DNA of 64,000 bases from Verrucomicrobiota bacterium. Lineage in GTDB: Bacteria > Verrucomicrobiota > Verrucomicrobiia > JADLBR01. Location: assembly GCA_029560585.1 (NCBI GenBank), contig JAKQKQ010000187.1, positions 1 through 64,000 on the forward strand. Reading direction: 5' to 3'. Numbering within the stretch: the stretch's first letter is position 1; each line of letters opens with the position of its first letter. The position numbers and the translations under genes were made by a program. The notes beneath the pieces were generated by a model that saw only the letters and a program-made list of their open reading frames with translations, did not search any database and was not told where the DNA came from. Shown here in pieces: positions 1-7,809 of this stretch.

Positions 1-82
1 GCCCCGGACCCCGCGCCACGCTGGCCGTCGGCACCCAGATGTCTTCCTGAAGTTCACCTCGCTCGCCCAGCGCCATATCACT

Positions 83-610
83 TTGACCCGCGCATGCCCC
101 AGCGGTTCATTCGGATCGACCGTTTTTCAACGGGCTGTTAAAGAGGGGTTCGCTACCCCGTTTGCGGACAGGAGCACGAGATTGATGGCGGTCGTCGCGG
201 ACGCTATCCTTGTGTCTGCACTTGCCTTTGGCCTGCTCGCCGGGGTTGCTGTGCTGACCAGCCGAGTCAAGATATCTCCGTCTGATGACCAAGCGATCCT
301 TCTCCTGGCGATTGCTGGTCCGGTTGCCTTCCTCCTGCTCAACGGTCTCCTTCTCGCTATCCGCGGCCAAACTGTCGGTAAGCTGCTGTTTCGGACACGC
401 ATCGTCCGGTCTGACGGAGAGCGGGCTGGGTTCATTCGTATCTATGGTGTCCGCTACTTGCTCATGCAGATGATCTACGTCATTCCTGTTGCGGGAGGCA
501 TCTTCGCCCTTATCGACGCCCTACTGATCTTTGCAGGCAATGAGCAAAGGTGCCTCCATGACCGGATTGCGGGGACCTATGTCGTCGATCTCAATCGTCT
601 CGACACATGA
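83..610 (+). CDS. RDD family membrane protein, 5' end uncertain
   Basis: This is a small integral membrane protein of the RDD family, whose molecular role is mostly unknown (some members are linked to ion transport). The family pattern is visible: a first hydrophobic helix after FADRSTRLMAVVADA (about residues 35-60), a second around 70-92, the conserved GQTVGKLLFRTRIV stretch after it, a third helix near 130-150, and the terminal block NEQRCLHDRIAGTYVV. The frame is open to the left window edge, and the first plausible start here is a TTG at 83. Residues before about 20 have no family match, and bases 126-137 are identical to the terminal repeat of the elements at 19809 and 24579. The native 5' end may therefore have been replaced or displaced. 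The next gene upstream is outside the window. Confidence 0.7.
   Translation: MTRACPSGSFGSTVFQRAVKEGFATPFADRSTRLMAVVADAILVSALAFGLLAGVAVLTSRVKISPSDDQAILLLAIAGPVAFLLLNGLLLAIRGQTVGKLLFRTRIVRSDGERAGFIRIYGVRYLLMQMIYVIPVAGGIFALIDALLIFAGNEQRCLHDRIAGTYVVDLNRLDT
126..137 (+). repeat. Isolated right terminal repeat of the CAGCCCGTTGAA element
   Basis: TTCAACGGGCTG here is identical to the right terminal repeat of the elements ending at 19982 and 24763. No body of the element is recognisable to its left. It lies inside the RDD reading frame just before the conserved domain, so it marks a likely rearrangement at that gene's 5' end. Twelve bases alone could be chance. Confidence 0.4.
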
Positions 611-804
611 TGCACGGAAGACAACAGACATCGAACCAGTCGATTGAGAGGGACTCTCGTAACCTCGCGCCCCTCATCGTAGCGTTGAATTGTCTGTGGG
701 GTTAAGCTCATCGCCTCACATGGTTTCCGGGAAGGCGCTTGGCTGGTCCCCGCGATTCCACATGCGGATGCCCATGTGATGTGGCCGAATGTCCCGGATG
801 GGCA

Positions 805-836
805 CTGACAAAACCGACACAACCGGGTTTCGTCAG
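805..836 (-). terminator. Possible hairpin terminator after the DUF3987 gene
   Basis: On the minus transcript, CTGACGAAACC (836-826) pairs with GGTTTTGTCAG (815-805), an 11-bp stem with one G-U pair and a 10-base loop. It lies 30-60 bases downstream of the DUF3987 stop. There is no U-rich tail, so it may only be a 3' stabilising hairpin. The rest of 611-865 shows no gene, and the left end of the integrated element should lie in or to the left of this stretch. Confidence 0.35.
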
Positions 837-865
837 TTTTGGCGGTTCCGTTTTTGGGGATTGCC

Positions 866-2476
866 TCATAATTTCAGTTTCGCCTTGGCCCCCTCTGTCA
901 GCTGAAAGCGAAACGTCGGACGCCCCCCGGCGGGGCCGCGCGACTCGGTTTCGGTCAGCCACCCCAAGTCCACCAAGAAACCGCATCCGGCCTCCACGGT
1001 CTCGGTATCGGTTAGGCCGCCCCAGCCCTTGCGGTAGATGTCGCGCGCGGTGAAGGTGCCCGCGATTTCGCCCTTTTTGATCCTCTGCAATATGAGGCGG
1101 GCCGTCTGCCCGTTGGCATTGTGCCCATGGCCGTAGAGCCGATTCGCGTGGCTCCAGAGGTAGCGCTCCCACCCAAGCGCCTTTTGCAGAGCACCCAACT
1201 TCACTTCCACGGACGCCGGGTCGGGGTTGTCGCATAGCGCGCAGATCAGCGCCAAGGCGGGCACCAGTTTCCGGTATTTCGCGCGGTGTCCCTCCAGGTG
1301 TTCGGGCAATTCGTGTGACCGCAGGACGCGCTCAAGATCCGTGCGCCACGAGGTGAACGCCTCCAGCGCCTCGGGCGCGAAGCGGTATTCGCGCGCCTGT
1401 GTGTCGGGACCGAAATCGCCCCTGATTCCCGCAAGCCGCTGGAACGTGGCAACTGCCGTATCCCGCGCGGCGGAATCGGGCCAGCGGTCCACGTTCGCCC
1501 AATCCCCGGCGGGGGAGTCGGGCCAGACGGTGACGCTGAACCTCTGCAAGAGTCCGTCGTTCCTCGGCCCGCCGCCGACAGCGCCCCGAACCAGTGGGGC
1601 AAGCTTCCCCGGTTGAATCGAACCGAGCACCGACAGGCAGACGCGCGAAACATAGCGCACGCCCCGGCCAATCCGATCAACCGCGAAGTTTCTCTGAACG
1701 GACCAGGCGGCGAGAAGCAACTCCCGCAACCCCGGAATGTCCTCTACGCGCGCCAGCAGTCCGGCCAACTCATCCTGATAGAGCATCACACCGCCGGGGT
1801 TTTCCTTGCAGCGCTCGCACAATGCCTCGTAGCTGGCATCGTTCACGGTGAAGCGGCGGGGCGCGGGCGCTTCGTCTTCCAGTTCCGCGTCAAGCATCGG
1901 CGAGACATCGAATTCCTTGCCTCCCTTCGCGGCTTGAACCGCTTTCGCCTTTGCCGCTTCGGCGCGGATCTTTCTGACGGTCTTCTCTCGGACGAAATCC
2001 CGATTGTCCGCTTGCCATTGTGAGAGCGCGTCCGCCGCAAGGCGGTTGATTGGTTCCATGACCGCTTTCAATGCGGGTGTCTTGAGCATCCCCGGTCCGC
2101 CCGCCAGCATCGCCCAAAGATTCGCGTGCTCGTGCCAATCGTCCTTGCACTTTGGGTAGATTGCAACGGAGCAACCGAGGACCGATCCCGCCGCAACGAT
2201 TGCCGCGGCGGCCGGAAAGTCCGGCGGGCAGTGAACCCGCTCGGCCATGTCCTGAATCCACGGGCGAAACGAGTCCGGCAATAGCGCGAAGTCAAACGGG
2301 GCCACGGGCAGCAAGCGGTCGGGTATGTCCATCGGAACCGCCGCGCTGTCCGCGCCCATCCTGTCGGGGTCGGCCTGACCGTTGCCCCCGCCGGAAACCC
2401 TCGGCGCGCCTTTGGGGCCGTCCATGACCTTAATGGTGTGAAACATCTCCTGCCGCCTGGGGTCGTCCGCCCTCAT
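866..2476 (-). CDS. DUF3987 family helicase/primase-like ATPase of an integrated element
   Basis: This 536-residue protein resembles the DUF3987 family, common in prophages and integrative elements beside a primase and thought to act in replicating the excised element. The typical family opening is seen at about residues 60-125 (LLPDSFRPWIQDMAERVHCPPDF, then an Ala-rich helix, then NLWAMLAGGPG). A P-loop GGPGMLKT occupies about residues 126-133. A charged Lys/Ala/Glu-rich stretch at about 165-205 probably forms a coiled segment. The ATG overlaps the primase stop codon by ATGA, so the two are translationally coupled. It is the last gene of the element's replication block. The function is inferred from family and context. 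Confidence 0.8.
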   Translation of the reverse strand: MRADDPRRQEMFHTIKVMDGPKGAPRVSGGGNGQADPDRMGADSAAVPMDIPDRLLPVAPFDFALLPDSFRPWIQDMAERVHCPPDFPAAAAIVAAGSVLGCSVAIYPKCKDDWHEHANLWAMLAGGPGMLKTPALKAVMEPINRLAADALSQWQADNRDFVREKTVRKIRAEAAKAKAVQAAKGGKEFDVSPMLDAELEDEAPAPRRFTVNDASYEALCERCKENPGGVMLYQDELAGLLARVEDIPGLRELLLAAWSVQRNFAVDRIGRGVRYVSRVCLSVLGSIQPGKLAPLVRGAVGGGPRNDGLLQRFSVTVWPDSPAGDWANVDRWPDSAARDTAVATFQRLAGIRGDFGPDTQAREYRFAPEALEAFTSWRTDLERVLRSHELPEHLEGHRAKYRKLVPALALICALCDNPDPASVEVKLGALQKALGWERYLWSHANRLYGHGHNANGQTARLILQRIKKGEIAGTFTARDIYRKGWGGLTDTETVEAGCGFLVDLGWLTETESRGPAGGRPTFRFQLTEGAKAKLKL

Positions 2477-3570
2477 AGGATGTTTCCCCTTTCATCGGTG
2501 AGACCGTTCGCGAGCATCATCGCCCCAATGTCTGCGGGGGATATGGGCCGCGCCTTGAATGCCTCGTTGAAGTCCTTCGCGCCCCCGCACGTCACGACCG
2601 CAACCTTGCGGGCTCGGGCCGCGAGTTGATCCGCGAAGGGTTCGCGCCCATTCGATCCCGCCTCGAACCACGTTCGGCCCGCAGCGTCCGCATCCGGCAT
2701 GAGCAGCACGTTTGGCGGCGGATCGGGCCAGCATGGGCCGTGCGCTTCAAGGAAAGGCCGGACGCCTTGCGCGCCACGGATGCCGAGCGCACAGGCCCAA
2801 TCGGGCCATGACGCGTCATGGCCGAACCAGCCCGCAGCGTGCGCGAACGTGATGGCGTCCCACAGTCCCTCGCATATCACCAGCAGTCGCGCCGTGCGGA
2901 ATTCGCCCAGCACAAACGGCAATGCCCTCACCACGCCACCGCCGGGGTGGAACCGCCAGCCATCGGGCGGGGGCAGGGGCCGAAGGTGCAAGCCCGTCTG
3001 GATCGGGCCGCGAGGCTTGGCGGGTGCCACGACGGGAAACGCCACGTTGGGCACCTTCCCGCTGAAGACAACGCCCATGAGCCCGTCATCCGCGAGCGTC
3101 GCCACCAGCCCCACCGGCCAACCGCGCCATTCCGCGATTTGCCGTTTCAACGCGCTGTCATCCTTCAGCCGCCGGATGCCATCGGCCCACCATGCCGCAT
3201 CGGCGGACGACATGGGGCGAGGCGGGGGCGTGGGTGCCTCTCGCCCCACATCGCGCGCGCCTGGGGCCAACGTGGGCCGCGCGGCGGGCATCTGCGGCGA
3301 GGACTCGCAGCCCACCAGCCGGATGAATTCCTTGACCGCATCCGCCGGACTCAGCCCCCGCGCGATCCGCAGGAAATCAACCGCATCGCCCCTATGCTCG
3401 GGGTTCCCGAAGTCGTTGAACCGCCTGCCGTCATCATAGACGGAAAACGATGGGTTGCGGTCCTTGCGGAACGGCGAGTGGCAGGGGTTGCCGGGCTTTC
3501 CGCTTAGGCCCAGCATCTCCCACAGTTGCGGAATACGCATCTTGTCCTTGGCGATTTCGATGGGCCTCAT
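2473..3570 (-). CDS. Toprim-domain primase with degenerate zinc-binding N-terminus
   Basis: This is a predicted DNA primase of 365 residues. The N-terminal module (about 20-85) has the layout of CHC2 primase zinc domains: GNPCHSPF, NPSFSVYDDGRRF and NDFGNPEHRGDAVDFL. Most of the usual zinc-ligand cysteines are missing. The Toprim centre follows with Glu234 in VICEGLWD and the DAD pair at 293-295 in LLMPDADAAGR, the acidic residues that bind metal. I chose ATG 3570 over an upstream start at 3678 because it overlaps the stop of the preceding small gene (ATGA) and the conserved sequence begins right after it. It probably works with the DUF3987 protein to replicate the element. Confidence 0.8.
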   Translation of the reverse strand: MRPIEIAKDKMRIPQLWEMLGLSGKPGNPCHSPFRKDRNPSFSVYDDGRRFNDFGNPEHRGDAVDFLRIARGLSPADAVKEFIRLVGCESSPQMPAARPTLAPGARDVGREAPTPPPRPMSSADAAWWADGIRRLKDDSALKRQIAEWRGWPVGLVATLADDGLMGVVFSGKVPNVAFPVVAPAKPRGPIQTGLHLRPLPPPDGWRFHPGGGVVRALPFVLGEFRTARLLVICEGLWDAITFAHAAGWFGHDASWPDWACALGIRGAQGVRPFLEAHGPCWPDPPPNVLLMPDADAAGRTWFEAGSNGREPFADQLAARARKVAVVTCGGAKDFNEAFKARPISPADIGAMMLANGLTDERGNIL

Positions 3571-3785
3571 TGCGCCACCCCCGATCCCGACGCCACACGC
3601 CTCGCGCATTCTAGATACGGTTCCGCGCCGACGCACCACCACGCGCCCAGCAACAGTTCGAGTTTGCGCGCATCCCAAGGGTTGAATGCCGCGCCACTAT
3701 GGCTATCCTTCTTTTGTCCGTAGTCGTTGAATCTCCCCAGCCCGTTCCAGCGGGCGGGGTGTCGCTCGGGGGCACTCACACTCAT
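3567..3785 (-). CDS. Small conserved-position protein of the integrated element
   Basis: This 72-residue reading frame begins with an ATG overlapping the stop of the HTH gene and ends with a TGA overlapping the ATG of the primase. The exact 4-base overlaps on both sides are the best evidence that it is translated. The product is basic and Trp-rich in the middle (GAWWCVGAEPYLECARR) with no signal peptide or membrane helix. I do not recognise a family. Its place between a predicted DNA-binding protein and the primase suggests an accessory part in replication or its control. Confidence 0.6.
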   Translation of the reverse strand: MSVSAPERHPARWNGLGRFNDYGQKKDSHSGAAFNPWDARKLELLLGAWWCVGAEPYLECARRVASGSGVAQ

Positions 3786-4117
3786 GCGGCACCGCCTTCC
3801 GCCGCGATCCTATCGAGGTAGGCCAAGAGCGACTCCCGCCCGATGAGCACGATTCCCCTTGCGGTCCCCGGCCTCTGCAAGCGCGCCACCCTGACCGCCC
3901 CGCCGGAACGCTCCACCAGGTCAATCAATCCGGTTCGGCTCAGTCCCGTGAGGGGGCACCGCGCGCGGGGGGCGGGCAATCGCATCCACGCGGCCCCCGC
4001 CAATTCCGCGGCCGTCAGCAGGCGGGGCGGGCGGCTTTTCCTGACTCGCGCCGGACTCTCGGCCCCGGCACTTGGCGTCACGCTGGGTTTCACACTGTGG
4101 TGATTATAATTTCTCAC
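3782..4117 (-). CDS. Helix-turn-helix / excisionase-like protein
   Basis: This is a 111-residue basic protein. Its second half (CPLTGLSRTGLIDLVERSGGAVRVARLQRPGTARGIVLIGRESLLAYLD) has the layout of MerR/excisionase-like winged helices: a short recognition helix after LTGLSRTGL, a basic wing with RVARL, and a closing helix. Such proteins precede DUF3987 and primase genes in related elements and may control excision or transcription. The GTG at 4117 has no clear ribosome site, and an in-frame GTG further in is possible. It heads a four-gene block with 4-base overlaps (HTH, 72-residue protein, primase, DUF3987). Confidence 0.65.
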   Translation of the reverse strand: MRNYNHHSVKPSVTPSAGAESPARVRKSRPPRLLTAAELAGAAWMRLPAPRARCPLTGLSRTGLIDLVERSGGAVRVARLQRPGTARGIVLIGRESLLAYLDRIAAEGGAA

Positions 4118-4232
4118 GGATAATAGATCGCCGATACTTTGATGGGCGACAACCAGTGGTAAGGGAAATAGCGCAGATTATATTTCCCCTATCGCCAACG
4201 ATTGGTGCTGGCGTCCCAAGCACGTGGGCGGG

Positions 4233-5213
4233 TCAGGCGGGCGGTGCTGATTGGTCGGCGGACCTCTTTGAGAGTCTCTTCAGAATTTGGCGAAGGTTTT
4301 TCACAATCAGCTTTTTTCGCTCATGGCGCTTTATGCACTTTTTCGGGAAATCAAACCCCTTCCAGTCCTCAAGATTTTCCCCCGCTTGTCTTTTCGTTTC
4401 CTCTTCGATGAATTTGTTCGCATACCACTCCGCCTCTTTTTCGGATGGTTCTGGCCATTTACTCCAGTCGTCACCAAAAGCGATCTTCTCGCCTTCGAAA
4501 TTCAAACCTCCCTTGCGCCTTGCTTTGACCAATGGCAGCACTTGCATCAGCCAATTGAATAAACGACGTGGGAGTTTCTTGCGAAACACCATGGCGGCCC
4601 GTGTCCTTTCGGTGGTGGGTAAACGCCAGAGTTGCTTCTCGCGGGCCGTCAACTCGTTTCTCTTGGTTTCATCGGTGTCCTTCAGGATCGCTATCCGAAT
4701 TCTCCTCAGCGTTTCTATGATCTCCACCAGAAGGCTTTCTAGACACACCAATACGGATGGTCTCTTCAGGGCCACGCTCACAAGTCCCCACAACGCGCGC
4801 TCAGCGATCCGGCCCAATGCGTTGCACGCGCCCGTGTCACCATCGGTGCGCGCCTTTTCCTCAAGCACTGTGATCAGTGCCGACAGCTCGCGGCCCGACT
4901 CGATCAGATCGCGATACTTGCGCGAGATTCTCCCTTTGGCGCGGGCTTTCATCTTCTCGGTCGGCAGTTCCCGTACCTCATCCCGCACCTCGGATCGAGA
5001 GAGGGGGCGCGTCGGGGGCTTCTTGCCCTTGGCGATAAACCACGCGAGACTCTGGCTCTTGTCCAGCCTCGCCACTGGTTTCCCCACAAGGGCGCGGGTC
5101 TGTGACTCGCGCGATTGCGAGAATATGATATCCGTCAGAAGTTTGCCTTGCGCCGGTCTTCTCGGTCGCTGCTTCTTGGTACCCATAGATTTCCCTCTGG
5201 CCCTGTCCGCCAT
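4233..5213 (-). CDS. Hypothetical charged protein following the integrase
   Basis: This 326-residue protein belongs to no family I recognise. It is highly charged, with a basic N-terminus (KKQRPRRPAQGK) and a Lys/Arg-rich C-terminus (KKCIKRHERKKLIVKNLRQILKRLSKR). The middle (about residues 100-185) is predicted mostly helical with LLVEIIETLRRIRIAILKD. No signal peptide or membrane segment is seen. The integrase TGA overlaps its ATG (TGATG), and a GTG one codon upstream is an alternative start. The coupling to the integrase and the absence of enzyme motifs suggest an accessory DNA-binding or element-maintenance role, but this is only inference. Confidence 0.65.
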   Translation of the reverse strand: MADRARGKSMGTKKQRPRRPAQGKLLTDIIFSQSRESQTRALVGKPVARLDKSQSLAWFIAKGKKPPTRPLSRSEVRDEVRELPTEKMKARAKGRISRKYRDLIESGRELSALITVLEEKARTDGDTGACNALGRIAERALWGLVSVALKRPSVLVCLESLLVEIIETLRRIRIAILKDTDETKRNELTAREKQLWRLPTTERTRAAMVFRKKLPRRLFNWLMQVLPLVKARRKGGLNFEGEKIAFGDDWSKWPEPSEKEAEWYANKFIEEETKRQAGENLEDWKGFDFPKKCIKRHERKKLIVKNLRQILKRLSKRSADQSAPPA

Positions 5214-6454
5214 CACTTCTCGCGGGTGAATGACGGCACCGCATCAATGGCCCGCCGCAACGTTTCCAGCTCGTGGTGCGTGTAGCGCTCGTGAACGGCA
5301 GACTTGTGCCCTGACAACTTCATGCGGACTTCCTTGGAAACACCGCGATTCGCCATCTCGGAAATCGCCGTGTGACGCAGGGAGTGGAAACCCAGTTCGA
5401 AAAAACGCCGCCCCTTGCCCCGCTTTTTGGCCTCGCCCTCGCCTTCGGCAATGATCCCGACCCGCCGCATCAGCCGCCGGAATCCGTCCGAAAGCCCATA
5501 GCGCGATCCCACCTTCAGCTTATAGAGCGTCGGAAACAAAGGCGCTGTCGGACTCTCGCTCACCGGAAGCGCTTCGATGTACTCCGCAACGTCAGAGTGC
5601 AAGGGGTATTCTTCGGGCAAACGCCGCGCGCCGCGCGCCGTCTTTTGCGGATGAAAGCGCAACGTCCCCCGCTCGGGGTCAATATTCGCCCAAGTGAGTC
5701 GGGCCGCGTCCCCGATGCGCAAGCCGTGACACACCCCCAATAGGATCATGCCACGCCACTCGACATCGGCCACGGCCAATAGCGCGCGAATCTGCTCCCT
5801 CGTGAAGGTGGAACGGACACCGCTTTCTGCGGGCAGCAGGTCAACCCCCTCGGCGGGATTGGTCAGGATCAACCCTTGGCGGCGGGCAAGATTCATCGGA
5901 ATCCGCATTACCTTCAAAGCCATGTTCGCCGTCCCTGGGCTCTTGCCTTGCTCAATCTGCAAGTCACGGAATCCCTCAAAATCGTTGGGCATCAGCGCCC
6001 CGAGGCTCGCCCCGGCACGATCCCCTAAGAATGAGAGGAAATCCCGCACCGTCTGCGCATAGCGCTTTGCGGTCGTGGCGGATTTTGTCACGCCCTTGGA
6101 CTCCTGCCATGAGTTTAGGTACTCCCCAATCGACACCAGCCGCATGGGCTCTTGCCCCATCGATTCCAGTATTCGGTTCAGCGTCTCGCGGGCCGTCGCC
6201 TCCGTGAAGGTACCATCCTCCGTTTTCTGGATGGCCTCGAACAACGCCCCCCGCACCGCCTCTTTGTTGCGAATCGGCTCGGCCTTTTCCGTCTTGTCCT
6301 CGGCCCGCTGGAAGTCCTCGGCCACCGCCTGCGCCCTCGCACGGTTGCGGATCGAATGCGGGATTTGCGTGGTTTTGCTGGTGCGAGAACCATCGGCCCG
6401 CGTGATGATCGCAAACCAGTAGGGCGAGAGGGGGTGTTTTCGGACGTAGGCCAT
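5213..6454 (-). CDS. Tyrosine recombinase (integrase) of the element
   Basis: This is a site-specific tyrosine recombinase of 413 residues. The full catalytic set is present: Arg246 in HGLRIGDA, Lys271 in HPQKTARG, His357 and Arg360 in HSLRHTAIS, His383 in LSGHKS, and the nucleophile Tyr391 in HERYTHHE. The N-terminal half contains a SAM-like core-binding domain (about 105-205, with EYLNSWQESKG and YAQTVRDFLSFL). It is the gene nearest the attachment site at 6571-6604, in the usual arrangement for elements inserted into a tRNA 3' end. No catalytic residue is lost, so the element may still be able to move. Confidence 0.95.
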   Translation of the reverse strand: MAYVRKHPLSPYWFAIITRADGSRTSKTTQIPHSIRNRARAQAVAEDFQRAEDKTEKAEPIRNKEAVRGALFEAIQKTEDGTFTEATARETLNRILESMGQEPMRLVSIGEYLNSWQESKGVTKSATTAKRYAQTVRDFLSFLGDRAGASLGALMPNDFEGFRDLQIEQGKSPGTANMALKVMRIPMNLARRQGLILTNPAEGVDLLPAESGVRSTFTREQIRALLAVADVEWRGMILLGVCHGLRIGDAARLTWANIDPERGTLRFHPQKTARGARRLPEEYPLHSDVAEYIEALPVSESPTAPLFPTLYKLKVGSRYGLSDGFRRLMRRVGIIAEGEGEAKKRGKGRRFFELGFHSLRHTAISEMANRGVSKEVRMKLSGHKSAVHERYTHHELETLRRAIDAVPSFTREK

Positions 6455-6570
6455 TGTGTTCTCCGGTGTTGTCGCTTTGGGTGACTAACACAATTCTAAC
6501 ATCAACTGGGGTTCACGTCAATAACTACTGTTGTTAATAATGAGGCATTTACAAAATTCTTGAGTTGCGG

Positions 6571-6604
6571 ATTCGAACCGTGGGTTCGACTCCCACCCCT
6601 TCCG
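6571..6604 (+). other. Attachment site: 3' end of a tRNA-Ser-like gene
   Basis: Bases 6580-6596 form a T arm (GTGGG, loop TTCGACT, CCCAC). They are followed by a 7-base acceptor strand CCCTTCC (6597-6603) and G at the discriminator position (6604); CCA is not encoded. G73 and this T arm fit tRNA-Ser. No matching 5' half (GGAAGGG) lies upstream, so this is the fragment left when an element inserts at a tRNA 3' end. The intact tRNA should lie at the other end of the element. TCGAACC (6573-6579) and GGTTCGA (6583-6589) form a tight inverted repeat, probably the recombination core. A minus-strand frame across it is not a gene. Confidence 0.6.
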
Positions 6605-6674
6605 CTTCTCTTTGTATCTCAATATCTTATGACTCTCTTGGCGTTGTTGGAATCCCAGTAGCCCCATGAAGTAC

Positions 6675-6766
6675 GGGCCGTTGAAAAACTCACAAAACCG
6701 TTGCGTTGGGCGCGGGAGGGATGCCGGCCCCGAAAACAAGGCTGGAAGCGGGAGCGCATCCCACCC
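6675..6766 (+). repeat. Degenerate left half of the CAGCCCGTTGAA element
   Basis: Starting with GGCCGTTGAAAA, this stretch follows the same order of blocks as the element at 24579: a Cys/Ala-rich spacer, GGGAGGGATGCCGGCCCC, then CGCATCCCACC matching CGCGTCCCACC. Similarity fades before the glycosyltransferase start and no right terminal repeat follows. It is a decayed, incomplete copy lying directly beside the attachment site. Confidence 0.4.
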
Positions 6767-6778
6767 AATTTGGATCTT

Positions 6779-7795
6779 ATGCCTGAAGCGCCCAAACTAG
6801 CCGGATTTGCGCCCTGCATAAGCGTGGTGGCGCCGGTCTACAACGAGGCCGGCAACGTCGCCCGCCTCGTCGATGAGGTTGCCCGCGCCCTGGCCGAGTA
6901 TCCGTCTGACTGGGAACTGATCCTCGTCGACGACGGCAGCTCCGACGGCACCGCGGCCGAGATCGCGTGCGCCGCAGCCGCCAACCCCGCCGTCCGGCCC
7001 CTCCGCCTGCGGCGCAATTTCGGGCAGACCGCCGCGCTCTCGGCGGGGATCGACGCGGCCCGCGGCGAGGTCATCATCACCATCGACGCCGACCTCCAGA
7101 ATGACCCCGCAGACATCCCCGCCCTATTGGCCAAGATGGCCGAGGGCTACGATGTCGTCAGCGGCTGGCGCGCCCACCGCAAGGACGACTTCGTGTCCCG
7201 AACGCTCCCTTCGCGGATCGCCAACTGGATCATCTCTCATAACACCGGCCTCAAGCTCCACGATTTCGGTTGCTCCCTGAAGGCGTATGACCGCGACGTG
7301 CTGCGGAGTTTTCGGCTCTACGGGGAGATGCACCGATTCCTGCCCGCCCTCTGCACATGGCGCGGCGCGCGCGTAGCGGAGATCCCGGTCAACCACAGGC
7401 CCCGCACCGCCGGCAACTCCAAATACGGGATAGGGAGAACGACGCGGGTCGTGCTCGACCTCATCACTGTCAAGTTCCTCATCGAGTATTCCACCAAGCC
7501 CATGCGCGTCTTCGGGGGCTGGGGCATGCTCTTCGGCGGCGCCGGCGGCGCCCTCTGCCTCTATCTCACCTGGCTCAAGCTCGTCCTCCACGAAAACATC
7601 GGCCAGCGGCCGCTGCTCGTCTTCGCCGTCCTGCTGGTCATCGTCGGCATCCAGCTTCTCATGATCGGCCTGCTGAGCGAGCTGCTGGCCCGCATCTACT
7701 TTGAGAGCCAGGGCAAACCCGTGTACGAACTGGCCAAGCCCGACCGACCACCCAGGGGGCGATTCCTCGCGGGCCAGGGCCCCGCATCGGGTTGA
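6779..7795 (+). CDS. Family 2 glycosyltransferase, GtrB/dolichol-phosphate-mannose-synthase-like
   Basis: This 338-residue membrane-anchored enzyme is predicted to move a sugar from a nucleotide donor to a polyprenyl phosphate carrier at the inner face of the cytoplasmic membrane. The GT-A domain covers about residues 12-235: SVVAPVYNEAGN, VDDGSSDGT, RRNFGQTAALSAG, the metal-binding DAD at 103-105 in TIDADLQNDP, and the NHRPRTAGNSKYG block. Two membrane helices follow (about 245-268 and 278-302), as in GtrB. I chose ATG 6779 because the conserved domain begins shortly after it and the upstream part of the frame is repeat-derived. It starts an envelope-sugar cluster with the GT9 and KdsD genes. 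Confidence 0.9.
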   Translation: MPEAPKLAGFAPCISVVAPVYNEAGNVARLVDEVARALAEYPSDWELILVDDGSSDGTAAEIACAAAANPAVRPLRLRRNFGQTAALSAGIDAARGEVIITIDADLQNDPADIPALLAKMAEGYDVVSGWRAHRKDDFVSRTLPSRIANWIISHNTGLKLHDFGCSLKAYDRDVLRSFRLYGEMHRFLPALCTWRGARVAEIPVNHRPRTAGNSKYGIGRTTRVVLDLITVKFLIEYSTKPMRVFGGWGMLFGGAGGALCLYLTWLKLVLHENIGQRPLLVFAVLLVIVGIQLLMIGLLSELLARIYFESQGKPVYELAKPDRPPRGRFLAGQGPASG

Positions 7796-7809
7796 CGCGG
7801 ACGGCTCCA

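Noticed and set aside
4118-4152. A sigma-70-like promoter (TTGTCG ... TATTAT) before the HTH gene
   Set aside because: The spacing is about 21 bases and the -10 box would touch the GTG start, so it is not convincing.
6520-6604. A complete tRNA gene next to the integrase
   Set aside because: Only the T arm, acceptor strand and discriminator are present; no 5' acceptor strand GGAAGGG or anticodon arm precedes them.
6518-6739. A minus-strand frame with KGWESNPRFESATQEF next to the integrase
   Set aside because: It runs across the tRNA 3' fragment and its inverted repeat. Peptides with WESNPR arise from translating tRNA T-arm sequence and are not genes.
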